NCBI GenBank assembly: GCA_963588905.1
Contig: CAVAJF010000013.1
Location: 76,255-140,254, forward strand
Direction: 5' to 3'
Source: Butyricicoccus_A sp963588905
GTDB taxonomy: Bacteria; Bacillota; Clostridia; Oscillospirales; Butyricicoccaceae
DNA: 64,000 nucleotides
Shown here in pieces: positions 8,081 to 16,362 of this stretch (within the stretch, counting starts at the first letter, position 1; every line of letters starts with the position of its first letter). The translations under genes were made by a program, and so were the position numbers. Under the pieces are notes generated by a model. That model searched no databases, had not been told where the DNA came from, and saw only the letters and a program-made list of their open reading frames with translations.

Positions 8081-8992
8081 TCACTGCTCTTCCCGAGCAA
8101 AATATTCTCTTGTATCCGCAATGTCCTGTGCGATTGCCTTCTTGAGCTGTTCTGTGTCTGAAAACTGCTGTTCCGGACGCAGAAAATGCAGCAGCTCCAC
8201 TTCAATCCGCTTTCCATACAAATCGCCGTCAAAATCCAAGATATGCGGTTCGACACACGCCTTATCACCCAATCCAAACGTCGGATGCACACCGATATTG
8301 GTCACGGCCATATGTGCCTGTCCGTCTGCGATGACGCGGGAGACATACACACCGAACGGCGGTGCCTGCATTTCCGGCGGCAGTTCCAAATTGACTGTGC
8401 GATACCCGATGGTTCTTCCCACCTGTCTGCCGTGCTGTACCACGCCGGTCAGGGCATACGGATGTCCCAAGAACTTGGCAGCCTGCTCCATATTTCCCAT
8501 CGCTATCTGCTGTCGGATATAGGTCGAGCTGACCACAATGCCGTCAATCGAGACATTCTTGACAATGTCGCAGCCGATGCCCAAGCGTTCACACTCCGCC
8601 TTGAGCCGTTCCGGGTTGCCTTGTCCGCGGTAGCCAAAGTGGTTGTTTTCTCCCGTAATGATCCAGCAGGCGTGAAACTGTCCTACCAGTACATCATCCA
8701 CAAATTTTTGCCATTCCAAATTGCGCAGCTCGCCATTGAAATGGGCAAAAATCACTTCGTCTACGCCGCCTCGCTCGCGGATTTCTTCGCCGCGTCGGCT
8801 CTCTGACACGATGAGCGGCACGCGCTGTCCGGTAATCACCGTGTCCGGGTGGGTGTCAAACGTAAACACGGACGAAATCGCCCCGTTCTCCTTTGCACGC
8901 TTGACCGCCAGATCCATGAGTGCCTGATGCCCGCGATGTACGCCGTCAAAATATCCCAGCGCAATGGCGCGTTTTGCGTCTTTCTCTATCAT
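8081..8992 (-). CDS. ribF: Bifunctional riboflavin kinase/FAD synthetase
   Basis: Makes FMN from riboflavin and then FAD. The 303 residues split into an N-terminal adenylyltransferase and a C-terminal kinase. The nucleotidyltransferase HxGH-like motif is GYFDGVHRGHQ near residue 13, with the GENNHFGYRG and SSTYIR loops later. The kinase domain starts near residue 180. Its usual GxPTAN loop reads GYRTVNLELP, so the proline is lost but the Thr-x-Asn core is kept. It is the last gene of the operon, 33 nt after truB. Confidence 0.95.
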   Translation of the reverse strand: MIEKDAKRAIALGYFDGVHRGHQALMDLAVKRAKENGAISSVFTFDTHPDTVITGQRVPLIVSESRRGEEIRERGGVDEVIFAHFNGELRNLEWQKFVDDVLVGQFHACWIITGENNHFGYRGQGNPERLKAECERLGIGCDIVKNVSIDGIVVSSTYIRQQIAMGNMEQAAKFLGHPYALTGVVQHGRQVGRTIGYRTVNLELPPEMQAPPFGVYVSRVIADGQAHMAVTNIGVHPTFGLGDKACVEPHILDFDGDLYGKRIEVELLHFLRPEQQFSDTEQLKKAIAQDIADTREYFAREEQ

Positions 8993-9025
8993 GATGGTTG
9001 GTCCTCTTCTCTCCGGCTTCTGTGT

Positions 9026-9952
9026 TTACCGGAATCTTTTCTCATAAAACAGCGCGAGTCCGCCTCTGTCCAGCTCGTCCACACGGCCGAGCATCCAGAA
9101 TTCGCCCTGATAATACACACGGCACAGGGCGCCTTTCTGCTGCGGGAAATCCGTCACATGCTCCGGCGTGATAAAGGCACCATGCAGTGTCCGCTGATAG
9201 CCGTACTCGTCTATGCTGACTGCCGGATACCTCTGAAACAGGCTGTCTGTCGGCAGAAGCAGAGACGCAATGGTATCCTGCTGCGCCGCCTGCTCAATTT
9301 GCTCCAAGGTATAGCTCTGCTCCAGCGTATAGCTGCCGCTCTTGGTGCGCTGCAAGCCGGTCATGACGGCATACGTTCCCAACTGAACGCCCAAATCATA
9401 CACGAGTGTGCGCACATAGGTGCCTTTGGAGCACAGAAACCGGATGCATCCCTGCTGTGTCTGCTCGTCAAACGTCAGCAGCTCTGCTTCGTGTACGGTA
9501 ATCGGACGCGCCTTTCTCTCGACCTCTACGCCCTTTCGCGCAAGGTCATACAACCGCTGTCCGTTTACCTTCACGGCGGAATACATCGGCGGAACCTGTT
9601 CCTGTTCTCCCAGCAACTTGTCCACCGCTTTCTGCATCTGCTGCGTGGTCACGCGGACATCTGACCGTGCCGTCTCGGTTCCCGTGCTGTCCTGTGTATC
9701 GGATGCCCAGCCCAACGCAAACGCTGCGATATATTCCTTGGACTGTGCCGCCGCCATATCTGCCGCTTTCGTCGCGCCGCCGACAAACACCGGCAACACG
9801 CCGGTCGCCATCGGGTCCAGCGTGCCGCCATGCCCGATGCGCCGTTCGTGCAAGATGCCGCGCAGCTTTGCCACGACATCAAACGAGGTAAAATCCTGCG
9901 GCTTATGGACGATTAAAACGCCGTTATAGCGTGATTCATGCTTCTTTGCCAC
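9026..9952 (-). CDS. truB: tRNA pseudouridine-55 synthase
   Basis: Makes pseudouridine 55 in the T-loop of tRNAs. The protein has 308 residues. The catalytic aspartate is in GHGGTLDPMATGVLP; VPPMYSAVKVNGQRLY and GTYVRTL are further conserved blocks. A GTG start at 9952 with AAAGGTG upstream is chosen. The gene then overlaps the end of nrnA by 17 nt, which suggests translational coupling. Longer reading of the frame has no ribosome binding site. The C-terminus has a PUA-like segment (FWMLGRVD). Confidence 0.95.
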   Translation of the reverse strand: MAKKHESRYNGVLIVHKPQDFTSFDVVAKLRGILHERRIGHGGTLDPMATGVLPVFVGGATKAADMAAAQSKEYIAAFALGWASDTQDSTGTETARSDVRVTTQQMQKAVDKLLGEQEQVPPMYSAVKVNGQRLYDLARKGVEVERKARPITVHEAELLTFDEQTQQGCIRFLCSKGTYVRTLVYDLGVQLGTYAVMTGLQRTKSGSYTLEQSYTLEQIEQAAQQDTIASLLLPTDSLFQRYPAVSIDEYGYQRTLHGAFITPEHVTDFPQQKGALCRVYYQGEFWMLGRVDELDRGGLALFYEKRFR

Positions 9953-10901
9953 AATACACCTTTTCTGTCTCTTCCAGTACCCGCTGCATCGCTTCCCGTG
10001 CAGGGTACGGCAGTGTTGCTCCAGCGGCGCGAACATGTCCGCCGCCGCCAAATGCTCGGCAGATTGCCGCCGCATCTACTTCCTTGGTCGTGCGAATCGA
10101 AACCTTCGTCGAACCGTTTTCCAGCTCCGAAAAGGTCAGACCGACCTCTACTCCTTCAATCTGGCGCGGCAGACCGGCAATCGAATCCAGATCATCCCAG
10201 TCCGCACCCGTGCGCTCTCGATCTTCCAGGCGAACCAGCACAGCGGCAATCTTTCCCTCGTGATAAAACTGCATGGTATCATACAGAATTTTCTCCATAT
10301 CAAAGCGAGAGCGAGACTTAGTGTCAAACAAGACTGTGTTGATGTCTCCGCAGTCTACGCCCGCCTGCAAGCAGGCAATGGCAACCTGATGCGTGTGCAC
10401 AGTCGTATTGGTGAACTTGAAGCAGCCAGTGTCTGTCGCCGTGCCGATGTACAGGCTTCGTGCGATGCTCTCATCCAGCGCAATGCCCAGCTCGACAATC
10501 AGATCCCAGATAATCTCTGCGCAGGCGCCAAATTCTCCGCCGATTAAATTGTCTGTTTTGCCAAAGCACGGATTGAACTTGTGATGGTCAATGACAACAT
10601 CAACACGATCCGCATACTGCTCCATTTCCGGCGGCAGCATGTCCTGTGCCGCCACGTCAACGGCGACAATGGTTCGTGCCTGAAAATCCTCCGGTGTGTA
10701 ATACGGCTCTACCAAAGCTGCGTATCGACGGGTAACGCCTTCATTTTTGGCGAGATACGCCGTCTTTCCCAGCTTGCGCAGCGCCTGACACATTGCACCG
10801 GCACTGCCCGTCGTATCACCGTCTGGGCGGCGATGGGTCAAAATCAGAAATTGATCCGCTTCACGCAGCACCTGTGCCGTGCGGGATACCGTGCCAATCA
10901 C
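9936..10901 (-). CDS. nrnA: DHH-family oligoribonuclease/pAp phosphatase
   Basis: A DHH/DHHA1 phosphoesterase of 321 residues that degrades short RNA oligomers and 3'-phosphoadenosine 5'-phosphate. Metal-binding motifs are visible: THRRPDGDTTGS (motif I), VAVDVAAQD, VIDHH (the DHH signature) and GTATDTGCF. The C-terminal DHHA1 RNA-binding GGGGHVRAAG is complete. The GTG start at 10901 overlaps the rbfA stop (GTGA). This rbfA-nrnA-truB order is common in Firmicutes. Confidence 0.93.
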   Translation of the reverse strand: MIGTVSRTAQVLREADQFLILTHRRPDGDTTGSAGAMCQALRKLGKTAYLAKNEGVTRRYAALVEPYYTPEDFQARTIVAVDVAAQDMLPPEMEQYADRVDVVIDHHKFNPCFGKTDNLIGGEFGACAEIIWDLIVELGIALDESIARSLYIGTATDTGCFKFTNTTVHTHQVAIACLQAGVDCGDINTVLFDTKSRSRFDMEKILYDTMQFYHEGKIAAVLVRLEDRERTGADWDDLDSIAGLPRQIEGVEVGLTFSELENGSTKVSIRTTKEVDAAAICRAFGGGGHVRAAGATLPYPAREAMQRVLEETEKVYCGKEA

Positions 10902-11251
10902 AGCTTGCCCTCCCGCTCCAGCTCATGCAGCACATCATTGATGTGTGCGCCGTGCGTGATGGATTCATCCAGCGTAAACACGATTTCCGGTGCATAGCGC
11001 ATACGAATCTTGGATGCGCACTCTCTGCGCAGGTAGCCGCCAGCCGACTTCAGACCGCGCATGACGTCCTTTTTCTGCTGGTCATCGCCAAATACGCTGA
11101 TATATGCCTTTGCGTAGCGCAGATCGCCGGTCACTTCGCAGCGTGTCACAGAAACCATGGCTTCGTGCACGCGCGGATCCTTCAGCGTGCGGATTGCTTC
11201 GGACAGCGCCTTCTGAAACTCATCGCTGATGCGTTCGCTTCTCTGAGACAT
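10898..11251 (-). CDS. rbfA: 30S ribosome-binding factor A
   Basis: A 117-residue KH-like protein that helps 16S rRNA 5'-end maturation in the late 30S subunit. RISDEFQKALSEAI starts the fold. RYAKAYISVFG and the conserved C-terminal RYAPEIVFTLDESITHGAHINDVL are diagnostic. AAAGGAGGAA precedes the ATG at 11251. It follows infB after a terminator-like hairpin. Confidence 0.95.
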   Translation of the reverse strand: MSQRSERISDEFQKALSEAIRTLKDPRVHEAMVSVTRCEVTGDLRYAKAYISVFGDDQQKKDVMRGLKSAGGYLRRECASKIRMRYAPEIVFTLDESITHGAHINDVLHELEREGKL

Positions 11252-11280
11252 AAACGTTCCTCCTTTTTGTCAAGCATGTA

Positions 11281-11328
11281 AAAACAAACCGCGGGCGGGT
11301 GGCAATCAAGATGCACCCCACCCGCGGG
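11281..11328 (-). terminator. Terminator-like hairpin between infB and rbfA
   Basis: On the minus strand CCGCGGG and CCCGCGG arms (11321-11328 and 11289-11295), extended by GGG/CCC pairs, are followed by TTTGTTTTTAC. It sits inside the operon and probably lowers expression of the downstream rbfA-ribF part. Confidence 0.6.
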
Positions 11329-11358
11329 AATTTCTGTTGTAAACGGGATGAAAACCAA

Positions 11359-13848
11359 TTACGGCTTGATCTGCTCCATAACAAACGACTCGATAATGTC
11401 GCCTTCCTTCAGATCGTTGTAGTTTTCAATGCCCATGCCGCACTCATAGCCTGCGGCAACTTCCTTTGCATCGTCCTTGAAGCGCTTCAGGGAGTTCAGA
11501 TGACCCTCGTGGATAACGATGCCGTCACGCACAATGCGAACCTCGCAGGCACGAACAATCTTGCCGTCCAGTACATACGCACCGGCGATGGTGCCGACGC
11601 CAGAAACCTTGAACGTCTGACGAATTTCGGCATGGCCGACAACAACTTCCTTGAACTTCGGATCCAGCATACCCTTCATTGCTTGCTCCATCTCTTCGAT
11701 GCAGTCATAGATGACGCGGTACAGACGGATTTCTACATCCTGATCGTGTGCGGAATCTGCCGCTGCACGCTCCGGACGCACGTTAAAGCCAACGATAATG
11801 GCATTGGATGCCGCTGCCAGCATGACATCCGACTCATTGATGGCACCAACAGCACCATGAATGACATTGACGCGCACTTCTTCGTTGCTCAGCTTGAGCA
11901 GAGAGCTGCGGACAGCCTCAACAGAACCCATAACATCCGCCTTGATGATGATGTTGAGATCCTTCATGTTGCCCTGCTGGATGGTATCAAACAGATTCTC
12001 CAGCGTAACCTTCTGCATTGCCTTGTTGCGCTCTTCCTTCTCCTTCTCCTTGCGCTGCTCAACCAGCTCACGAGCCATGCGCTCGTTGTCAACCGCATAG
12101 AAGATGTCGCCGGCATCCGGTACTTCGCCCAGGCCGATAATCTCGACCGGAACAGACGGACCGGCATTTTCCAGCTTGCGTCCGCGCTCGTCCGTCATGA
12201 CACGAACACGGCCAACTGCCTTGCCTGCAATGACAGTATCGCCAGCGTGCAGCGTACCGTTCTGTACGAGGACGGTAGCAACCGGGCCACGGCCGCGATC
12301 CAGCTTCGCCTCGATGACAGCACCCTTTGCCTGACGGTTCGGGTTTGCCTTCAGCTCCTGCATATCTGCGGTCAGCAGTACCATCTCAAGCAGGTTTTCG
12401 ATGCCGACACCCTGCTTTGCAGAGATCTTGCAGACGATGGTCTCGCCGCCCCACTCTTCCGGTACCAGACCGTACTCGGTCAGCTGCTGGAGCACGCGAT
12501 CCGGATCCGCATTTTCCTTATCAATCTTATTGACAGCGACGATAATCGGAATCTCTGCTGCCTTGGCATGGTTGATTGCCTCGACAGTCTGCGGCATGAT
12601 GCCGTCGTCTGCTGCGACAACCAGGATGGCAATATCCGTGATCTTTGCGCCGCGCGCACGCATGGAAGTAAAGGCAGCATGACCCGGGGTGTCCAGGAAG
12701 GTGATCGGACGGCCGCTTACCTTGACGCGATATGCACCGATGTGCTGCGTGATGCCGCCAGCCTCGCCTGCGGCAACGTCGGTCTTACGAATGCAGTCGA
12801 GCAGAGAGGTCTTGCCGTGGTCAACGTGACCCATGACAACGATAACCGGGCTTCTCGGCTCCAGGTTTTCTTCCTTGTCCTCGCTCTCGTCAAACAGCTT
12901 CTCTTCGATGGTAACATGTACTTCCTTCTCGACCTTTGCGCCCATTTCCTCTGCGACAATGGCAGCGGTATCAAAGTCGATGGTCTGAGAAATATTGGCC
13001 ATAACGCCCAGCTTGAGCAGTTCCTTGATGACATCTGCTGCGGTGCGCTTCAAACGGGAAGCCAGCTCGCCAACATTGATTTCGTCCGGAATCATGACCT
13101 TGAGCTGAATCTTCTTCAGCTCCTGCTGACGCTGGAGACGCTTCATCTTCTCCTGCTCCTCCTGACGGCGCTTGTTGGAGAACGGTCTGCGTGCATCAGC
13201 CTTGCGGGTGATCTTCTGCTTGCCGGACTTCATGCGGTCAGCCTTCTGCGGAACCAGTGCATCAATGCGATCATCGTAACGATCCAGATTGACATTGCCT
13301 GCGCCGCGGGTATCTACGCGATGGATCTGCTTGCCCTTCGGCTGCTGCTTGGTTTCTTCTGTGGTTACCGTAGAAGTAGCTGCCTCGCCGGAGCCCTGCG
13401 GACGAAGAATCTGACGCTGCTCATGCGGCTTTGCCGGACGGCGGTTCTTCTTCTTGTCGTTAAACTTCTTCTCCTGCGGTGCTGCGCTCGGCTGCTCCTG
13501 CTTCTTGTTCTCCGGCTTGGTTTCCGGCTTATTGTCGCGCTTCTGTTCCTGACGGCGGGAATCACGACGATCCTGCTTCTGGTTTCTGCCCATCGGCTGT
13601 TGACGAACAACCTGCGTCGTCGGAGCCTTTCTCTGAGCTGCCTGCTGATTCAGGACTTCTTCCATGTTATCCACCGGATGCTTCTTGGTCATATAATCAA
13701 AAATCAGATTCAGTTCATCATTTTCCAGAACCTGCATATGATTTTTCGGCGCGGTGAAGTATTCCGCCATCACATCGGTGATGTCCTTGGTATCTACGCC
13801 AAAATCCTTAGCGACTTCATGTACACGGTATTTATTTTCAATACTCAT
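11359..13848 (-). CDS. infB: Translation initiation factor IF-2
   Basis: A GTPase that places initiator tRNA on the 30S subunit. The 829 residues comprise an N-terminal IF2N helical domain (residues 1-60), then a long basic, Gln/Arg/Lys-rich linker to about 240. A second IF2N module (ELASRLKRTAADVIKELLKLG) follows. The G domain has GHVDHGKTSLLD, DTPGHAAF and NKID, and then come the beta-barrel and C1/C2 domains. GGAGGTG precedes the ATG at 13848, which overlaps the ylxQ stop (ATGA). Confidence 0.98.
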   Translation of the reverse strand: MSIENKYRVHEVAKDFGVDTKDITDVMAEYFTAPKNHMQVLENDELNLIFDYMTKKHPVDNMEEVLNQQAAQRKAPTTQVVRQQPMGRNQKQDRRDSRRQEQKRDNKPETKPENKKQEQPSAAPQEKKFNDKKKNRRPAKPHEQRQILRPQGSGEAATSTVTTEETKQQPKGKQIHRVDTRGAGNVNLDRYDDRIDALVPQKADRMKSGKQKITRKADARRPFSNKRRQEEQEKMKRLQRQQELKKIQLKVMIPDEINVGELASRLKRTAADVIKELLKLGVMANISQTIDFDTAAIVAEEMGAKVEKEVHVTIEEKLFDESEDKEENLEPRSPVIVVMGHVDHGKTSLLDCIRKTDVAAGEAGGITQHIGAYRVKVSGRPITFLDTPGHAAFTSMRARGAKITDIAILVVAADDGIMPQTVEAINHAKAAEIPIIVAVNKIDKENADPDRVLQQLTEYGLVPEEWGGETIVCKISAKQGVGIENLLEMVLLTADMQELKANPNRQAKGAVIEAKLDRGRGPVATVLVQNGTLHAGDTVIAGKAVGRVRVMTDERGRKLENAGPSVPVEIIGLGEVPDAGDIFYAVDNERMARELVEQRKEKEKEERNKAMQKVTLENLFDTIQQGNMKDLNIIIKADVMGSVEAVRSSLLKLSNEEVRVNVIHGAVGAINESDVMLAAASNAIIVGFNVRPERAAADSAHDQDVEIRLYRVIYDCIEEMEQAMKGMLDPKFKEVVVGHAEIRQTFKVSGVGTIAGAYVLDGKIVRACEVRIVRDGIVIHEGHLNSLKRFKDDAKEVAAGYECGMGIENYNDLKEGDIIESFVMEQIKP

Positions 13849-14309
13849 GCGCGTTCACCTCCACGTTTCGTATAGGTTGACTTTCTCCTGCCGCCGGTCG
13901 TATGCTTTCCGGCGGACTTTTTGTGCGTTTTTTTCGTACCGCGGCGCGCTTCAATGCGCTGCTTCTTATGCGCCAGCTGCTCCGCAATCGGCGCATACTG
14001 CGCATCGGCGTTTGCCGCTTTTTGTGCAGCCGCTGCCGCAAATCCGGCATCGGTAATACAGCAAATAGACGTCGCCGTGCGTCCCAGCGCCCAGCCCAGC
14101 TCCTGCGCATCATCCGTCAAACGAATGACCGGTACGTTTTTCTGTTCGGCGTGACGCTCGGCACGCCGCGTGATATTTGCTCCGGCATCTGCCGCCAACA
14201 GCAGCAGCCGCGCTTCTCCTGCGGAAACAGTATCAGCGACAGCATCATCGCCGCTGACCAGCTTTCCTGCGCGGAAGCACAGGCCGAGCAATCGCAGTAT
14301 CTCATGCAT
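13845..14309 (-). CDS. ylxQ: L7Ae-like ribosomal protein YlxQ with basic tail
   Basis: A 154-residue protein whose first 100 residues are an L7Ae/L30e/Gadd45 RNA-binding fold (KLVSGDDAVADTVSAGEARLLLLAADAGANI, then ALGRTATSICCITD). Family members bind K-turn RNA. The family is normally about 100 residues; here a strongly basic, Lys/Arg/Thr-rich extension of some 50 residues (KKTHKKSAGKHTTGGRRK) is added. It lies between ylxR and infB, overlapping both, as in most Firmicutes. Confidence 0.9.
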   Translation of the reverse strand: MHEILRLLGLCFRAGKLVSGDDAVADTVSAGEARLLLLAADAGANITRRAERHAEQKNVPVIRLTDDAQELGWALGRTATSICCITDAGFAAAAAQKAANADAQYAPIAEQLAHKKQRIEARRGTKKTHKKSAGKHTTGGRRKSTYTKRGGERA

Positions 14310-14577
14310 TGATCGTTTGCTCCATCTGTTCCGTCAGCTGGTCATATACCTCGTCCGGAATCTGACAACCGAACGCATTTCCCAGCGCATTTTTCTTTCT
14401 TGCTTTGGCAAGGCATTTGGCATCCGGGCAGATATATGCACCGCGTCCCGGATTCTTGCCGCGGAAATCCAGCGCAATGTCCCCTTCCGGCGAACGCACC
14501 ACGCGAATCAGTTCACGCTTGGGCTTCATCTCTCGGCAGCCGACACACTGACGCATAGGTATTTTCTTTTTCTGCAC
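14302..14577 (-). CDS. ylxR: YlxR/RnpM RNA-binding protein (DUF448)
   Basis: A 91-residue nucleic-acid-binding protein. Characteristic motifs are RQCVGCREMKPKRELIRVV and GRGAYICPDAKCLAKARKK. The Bacillus homologue has been reported to bind and modulate RNase P RNA. It lies 15 nt after nusA and overlaps ylxQ by 8 nt. Confidence 0.92.
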   Translation of the reverse strand: MQKKKIPMRQCVGCREMKPKRELIRVVRSPEGDIALDFRGKNPGRGAYICPDAKCLAKARKKNALGNAFGCQIPDEVYDQLTEQMEQTINA

Positions 14578-14592
14578 CGAAAAAGCCCTCCT

Positions 14593-15693
14593 TTATTCTT
14601 CGACCAGCAGATCTTCGTCTGCCTGTGCTGCCTGTTCCTTTGCAGCGCTTTCCGAACCAATATCAATCTTGCAGCCAGTCAGCTTGGCAGCCAGACGAGC
14701 ATTCTGACCTTCCTTGCCGATAGCCAGAGACAGCTGATCGTCCGGTACCGTGACGCGGCAGCTCTTGCCATCCGGCAGCAGGACTGCGCTGATGACGTCA
14801 GCCGGGCTCAGTGCAGCGGAAACAAAATCTGCCATGTTCTCAGAATACTTGATGATGTCGATCTTTTCGCCGGACAGCTCATTGACGATGCTGCCTACAC
14901 GGGAGCCGCGCGGGCCAACACAAGCACCGATCGGATCAACCTTCTCGTCATGGGTCATGACAGCGATCTTGGTACGGTTGCCTGCTTCACGCGCAATCGA
15001 CTTGATTTCTACAACGCCATCGTGAATTTCCGGTACTTCCAGCTCAAACAGACGCTTTACCAGACCCGGATGGGTGCGAGACAGCAAAATCTGCGGTCCA
15101 TGCATACCCTTGCGAACCTCTACCACATACACCTTGATGCGCTGGCCTTCGGTCAGAACTTCGCCCGGAACCTGCTCGCTCTTAGCCAGAGCGGTTTCAA
15201 TCTTCTCGCCCTCGCTGACAACCTCAACAATGATGGTGCCGCTCTCCGGATCCACGCGGAATACCGTTGCATTGAGGATCTCATGCTCGCGGGAGCTGTA
15301 TTCATTGTAAGCCATGCCGCGCTCAGACTCGCGGATGCCCTGAATGATAACCTGCTTAGCAGCCTGTGCTGCAATGCGGCCAAACTTCTTGGTCTCAATG
15401 CCGACACGAACAAAGTCACCCAGCGATACGCGCGGGCTGATCTTCTTTGCATCTGCCAGAGAGATCTCGGTCAGCGGGTCCTCCGCCTCGTCCACAACTT
15501 CCTTGGATGCGTACATGTGAATGGTCTTTTCTTCCATATCCGGCTCTACATATACGTTGTCACACTTGAGACCGTCGTTATCCTTTTTATACGCGGTCAG
15601 CAGTGCCTGACATACGCGATCGAGCATATAATCGACCGGAATTCCCTTTTCTTTTTCCAGCTGTTCCAGTGCTGCAAAAAATTCTGCGTTCAT
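14593..15693 (-). CDS. nusA: Transcription elongation/termination factor NusA
   Basis: Binds RNA polymerase and nascent RNA and affects pausing, termination and antitermination. The protein has 366 residues: an N-terminal polymerase-binding domain (1-130), an S1 domain (about 135-200), then KH1 and KH2 (GACVGPRGSRVGSIVNEL and AIGKEGQNARLAAKLTGCKIDI). It lacks the acidic repeats of the E. coli protein, as usual for Firmicutes. The tail is short and acidic. It follows rimP by 70 nt. Confidence 0.98.
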   Translation of the reverse strand: MNAEFFAALEQLEKEKGIPVDYMLDRVCQALLTAYKKDNDGLKCDNVYVEPDMEEKTIHMYASKEVVDEAEDPLTEISLADAKKISPRVSLGDFVRVGIETKKFGRIAAQAAKQVIIQGIRESERGMAYNEYSSREHEILNATVFRVDPESGTIIVEVVSEGEKIETALAKSEQVPGEVLTEGQRIKVYVVEVRKGMHGPQILLSRTHPGLVKRLFELEVPEIHDGVVEIKSIAREAGNRTKIAVMTHDEKVDPIGACVGPRGSRVGSIVNELSGEKIDIIKYSENMADFVSAALSPADVISAVLLPDGKSCRVTVPDDQLSLAIGKEGQNARLAAKLTGCKIDIGSESAAKEQAAQADEDLLVEE

Positions 15694-15763
15694 TTTTGAT
15701 ATTCACTCCTTATTGTGTGCGGCATGGCGCAGCGCCATACCTAAATGAGAAGACATTTTGAAT

Positions 15764-16234
15764 TTAGATGGATACATACAGGCGAACAGCCGCAATATCC
15801 TTTGGCTCATAAACAGTCACTGTGCCATCCTCATCCAGCGTCACAGACCCGCTCTCGCTGTCATAATCTTTCAGGATGCCAACCGCAGTTCTGCTGCCAT
15901 TGATTGGACGATAGAAACGCAGTTCTACTTCCTCGCCCATGCAGGAAGCAAAATGCTCCGGTCGTCTCAGTCGGCGCGTCAGGCCTGCCGAGGATACACA
16001 CAGGGTATACGGCGGAAGCGATGCAAATTCCTTTGCATCCAGAAACGGGTCCACATAACGGGACAGCTTCTCGCAGTCATCAATATCGGTATGACCTTCC
16101 CGGTCAATCGTAATGGTCAGCATGTACTGACCGCCTTCCTTCTCGAAGGTGACGTCCCACAGATGGATGCCCATTTCTGCGGCACATGGTGCACTAATAT
16201 CCCAGACGCGCTGGCATACTTCTTTTGCTGTCAT
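15764..16234 (-). CDS. rimP: Ribosome maturation factor RimP
   Basis: A 156-residue two-domain protein needed for 30S assembly. The N-terminal alpha/beta domain includes GIHLWDVTFEKEGGQYMLTITIDRE and DDCEKLSRYVDPFLD; LCVSSAGLTRRLRRPEHF is the linker motif. In that linker the usual VSSPGLDRPL proline is replaced by alanine. The Sm-like C-terminal barrel ends with AVRLYVSI. The ATG at 16234 with GGAGG is preferred to an upstream in-frame start inside the leader hairpin region. It is the first gene of the nusA-infB operon. Confidence 0.95.
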   Translation of the reverse strand: MTAKEVCQRVWDISAPCAAEMGIHLWDVTFEKEGGQYMLTITIDREGHTDIDDCEKLSRYVDPFLDAKEFASLPPYTLCVSSAGLTRRLRRPEHFASCMGEEVELRFYRPINGSRTAVGILKDYDSESGSVTLDEDGTVTVYEPKDIAAVRLYVSI

Positions 16235-16254
16235 GATTACCTCCGCAACAATAG

Positions 16255-16283
16255 CAATAAGAAAGAGTGGGTTTCCCCACTCT
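16255..16283 (-). terminator. Hairpin terminator/attenuator in the rimP leader
   Basis: AGAGTGGG (16264-16271) and CCCACTCT (16276-16283) make an 8 bp stem. On the minus strand the loop is GAAA and TTTCTTATT follows. It ends flippase transcripts but also lies about 25 nt downstream of the rimP promoter start, so it can attenuate the whole rimP-ribF operon. Confidence 0.75.
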
Positions 16284-16313
16284 CCTTGGATCATAATTCT
16301 TACACTACTAGTA

Positions 16314-16342
16314 AGTATAGCACCAAATCACAAGCAATGCAA
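16314..16342 (-). promoter_or_regulatory. SigA-type promoter of the rimP-nusA-infB operon
   Basis: TTGCAT (16337-16342), 17 nt, TATACT (16314-16319) on the minus strand. Confidence 0.75.
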
Positions 16343-16362
16343 GAAAAATTTTCATGTTTCCT

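Noticed and set aside
11299..13875. 858-codon plus-strand ORF opposite infB
   Set aside because: Mirror frame of a GC-rich conserved gene; composition is not protein-like and there is no known domain.
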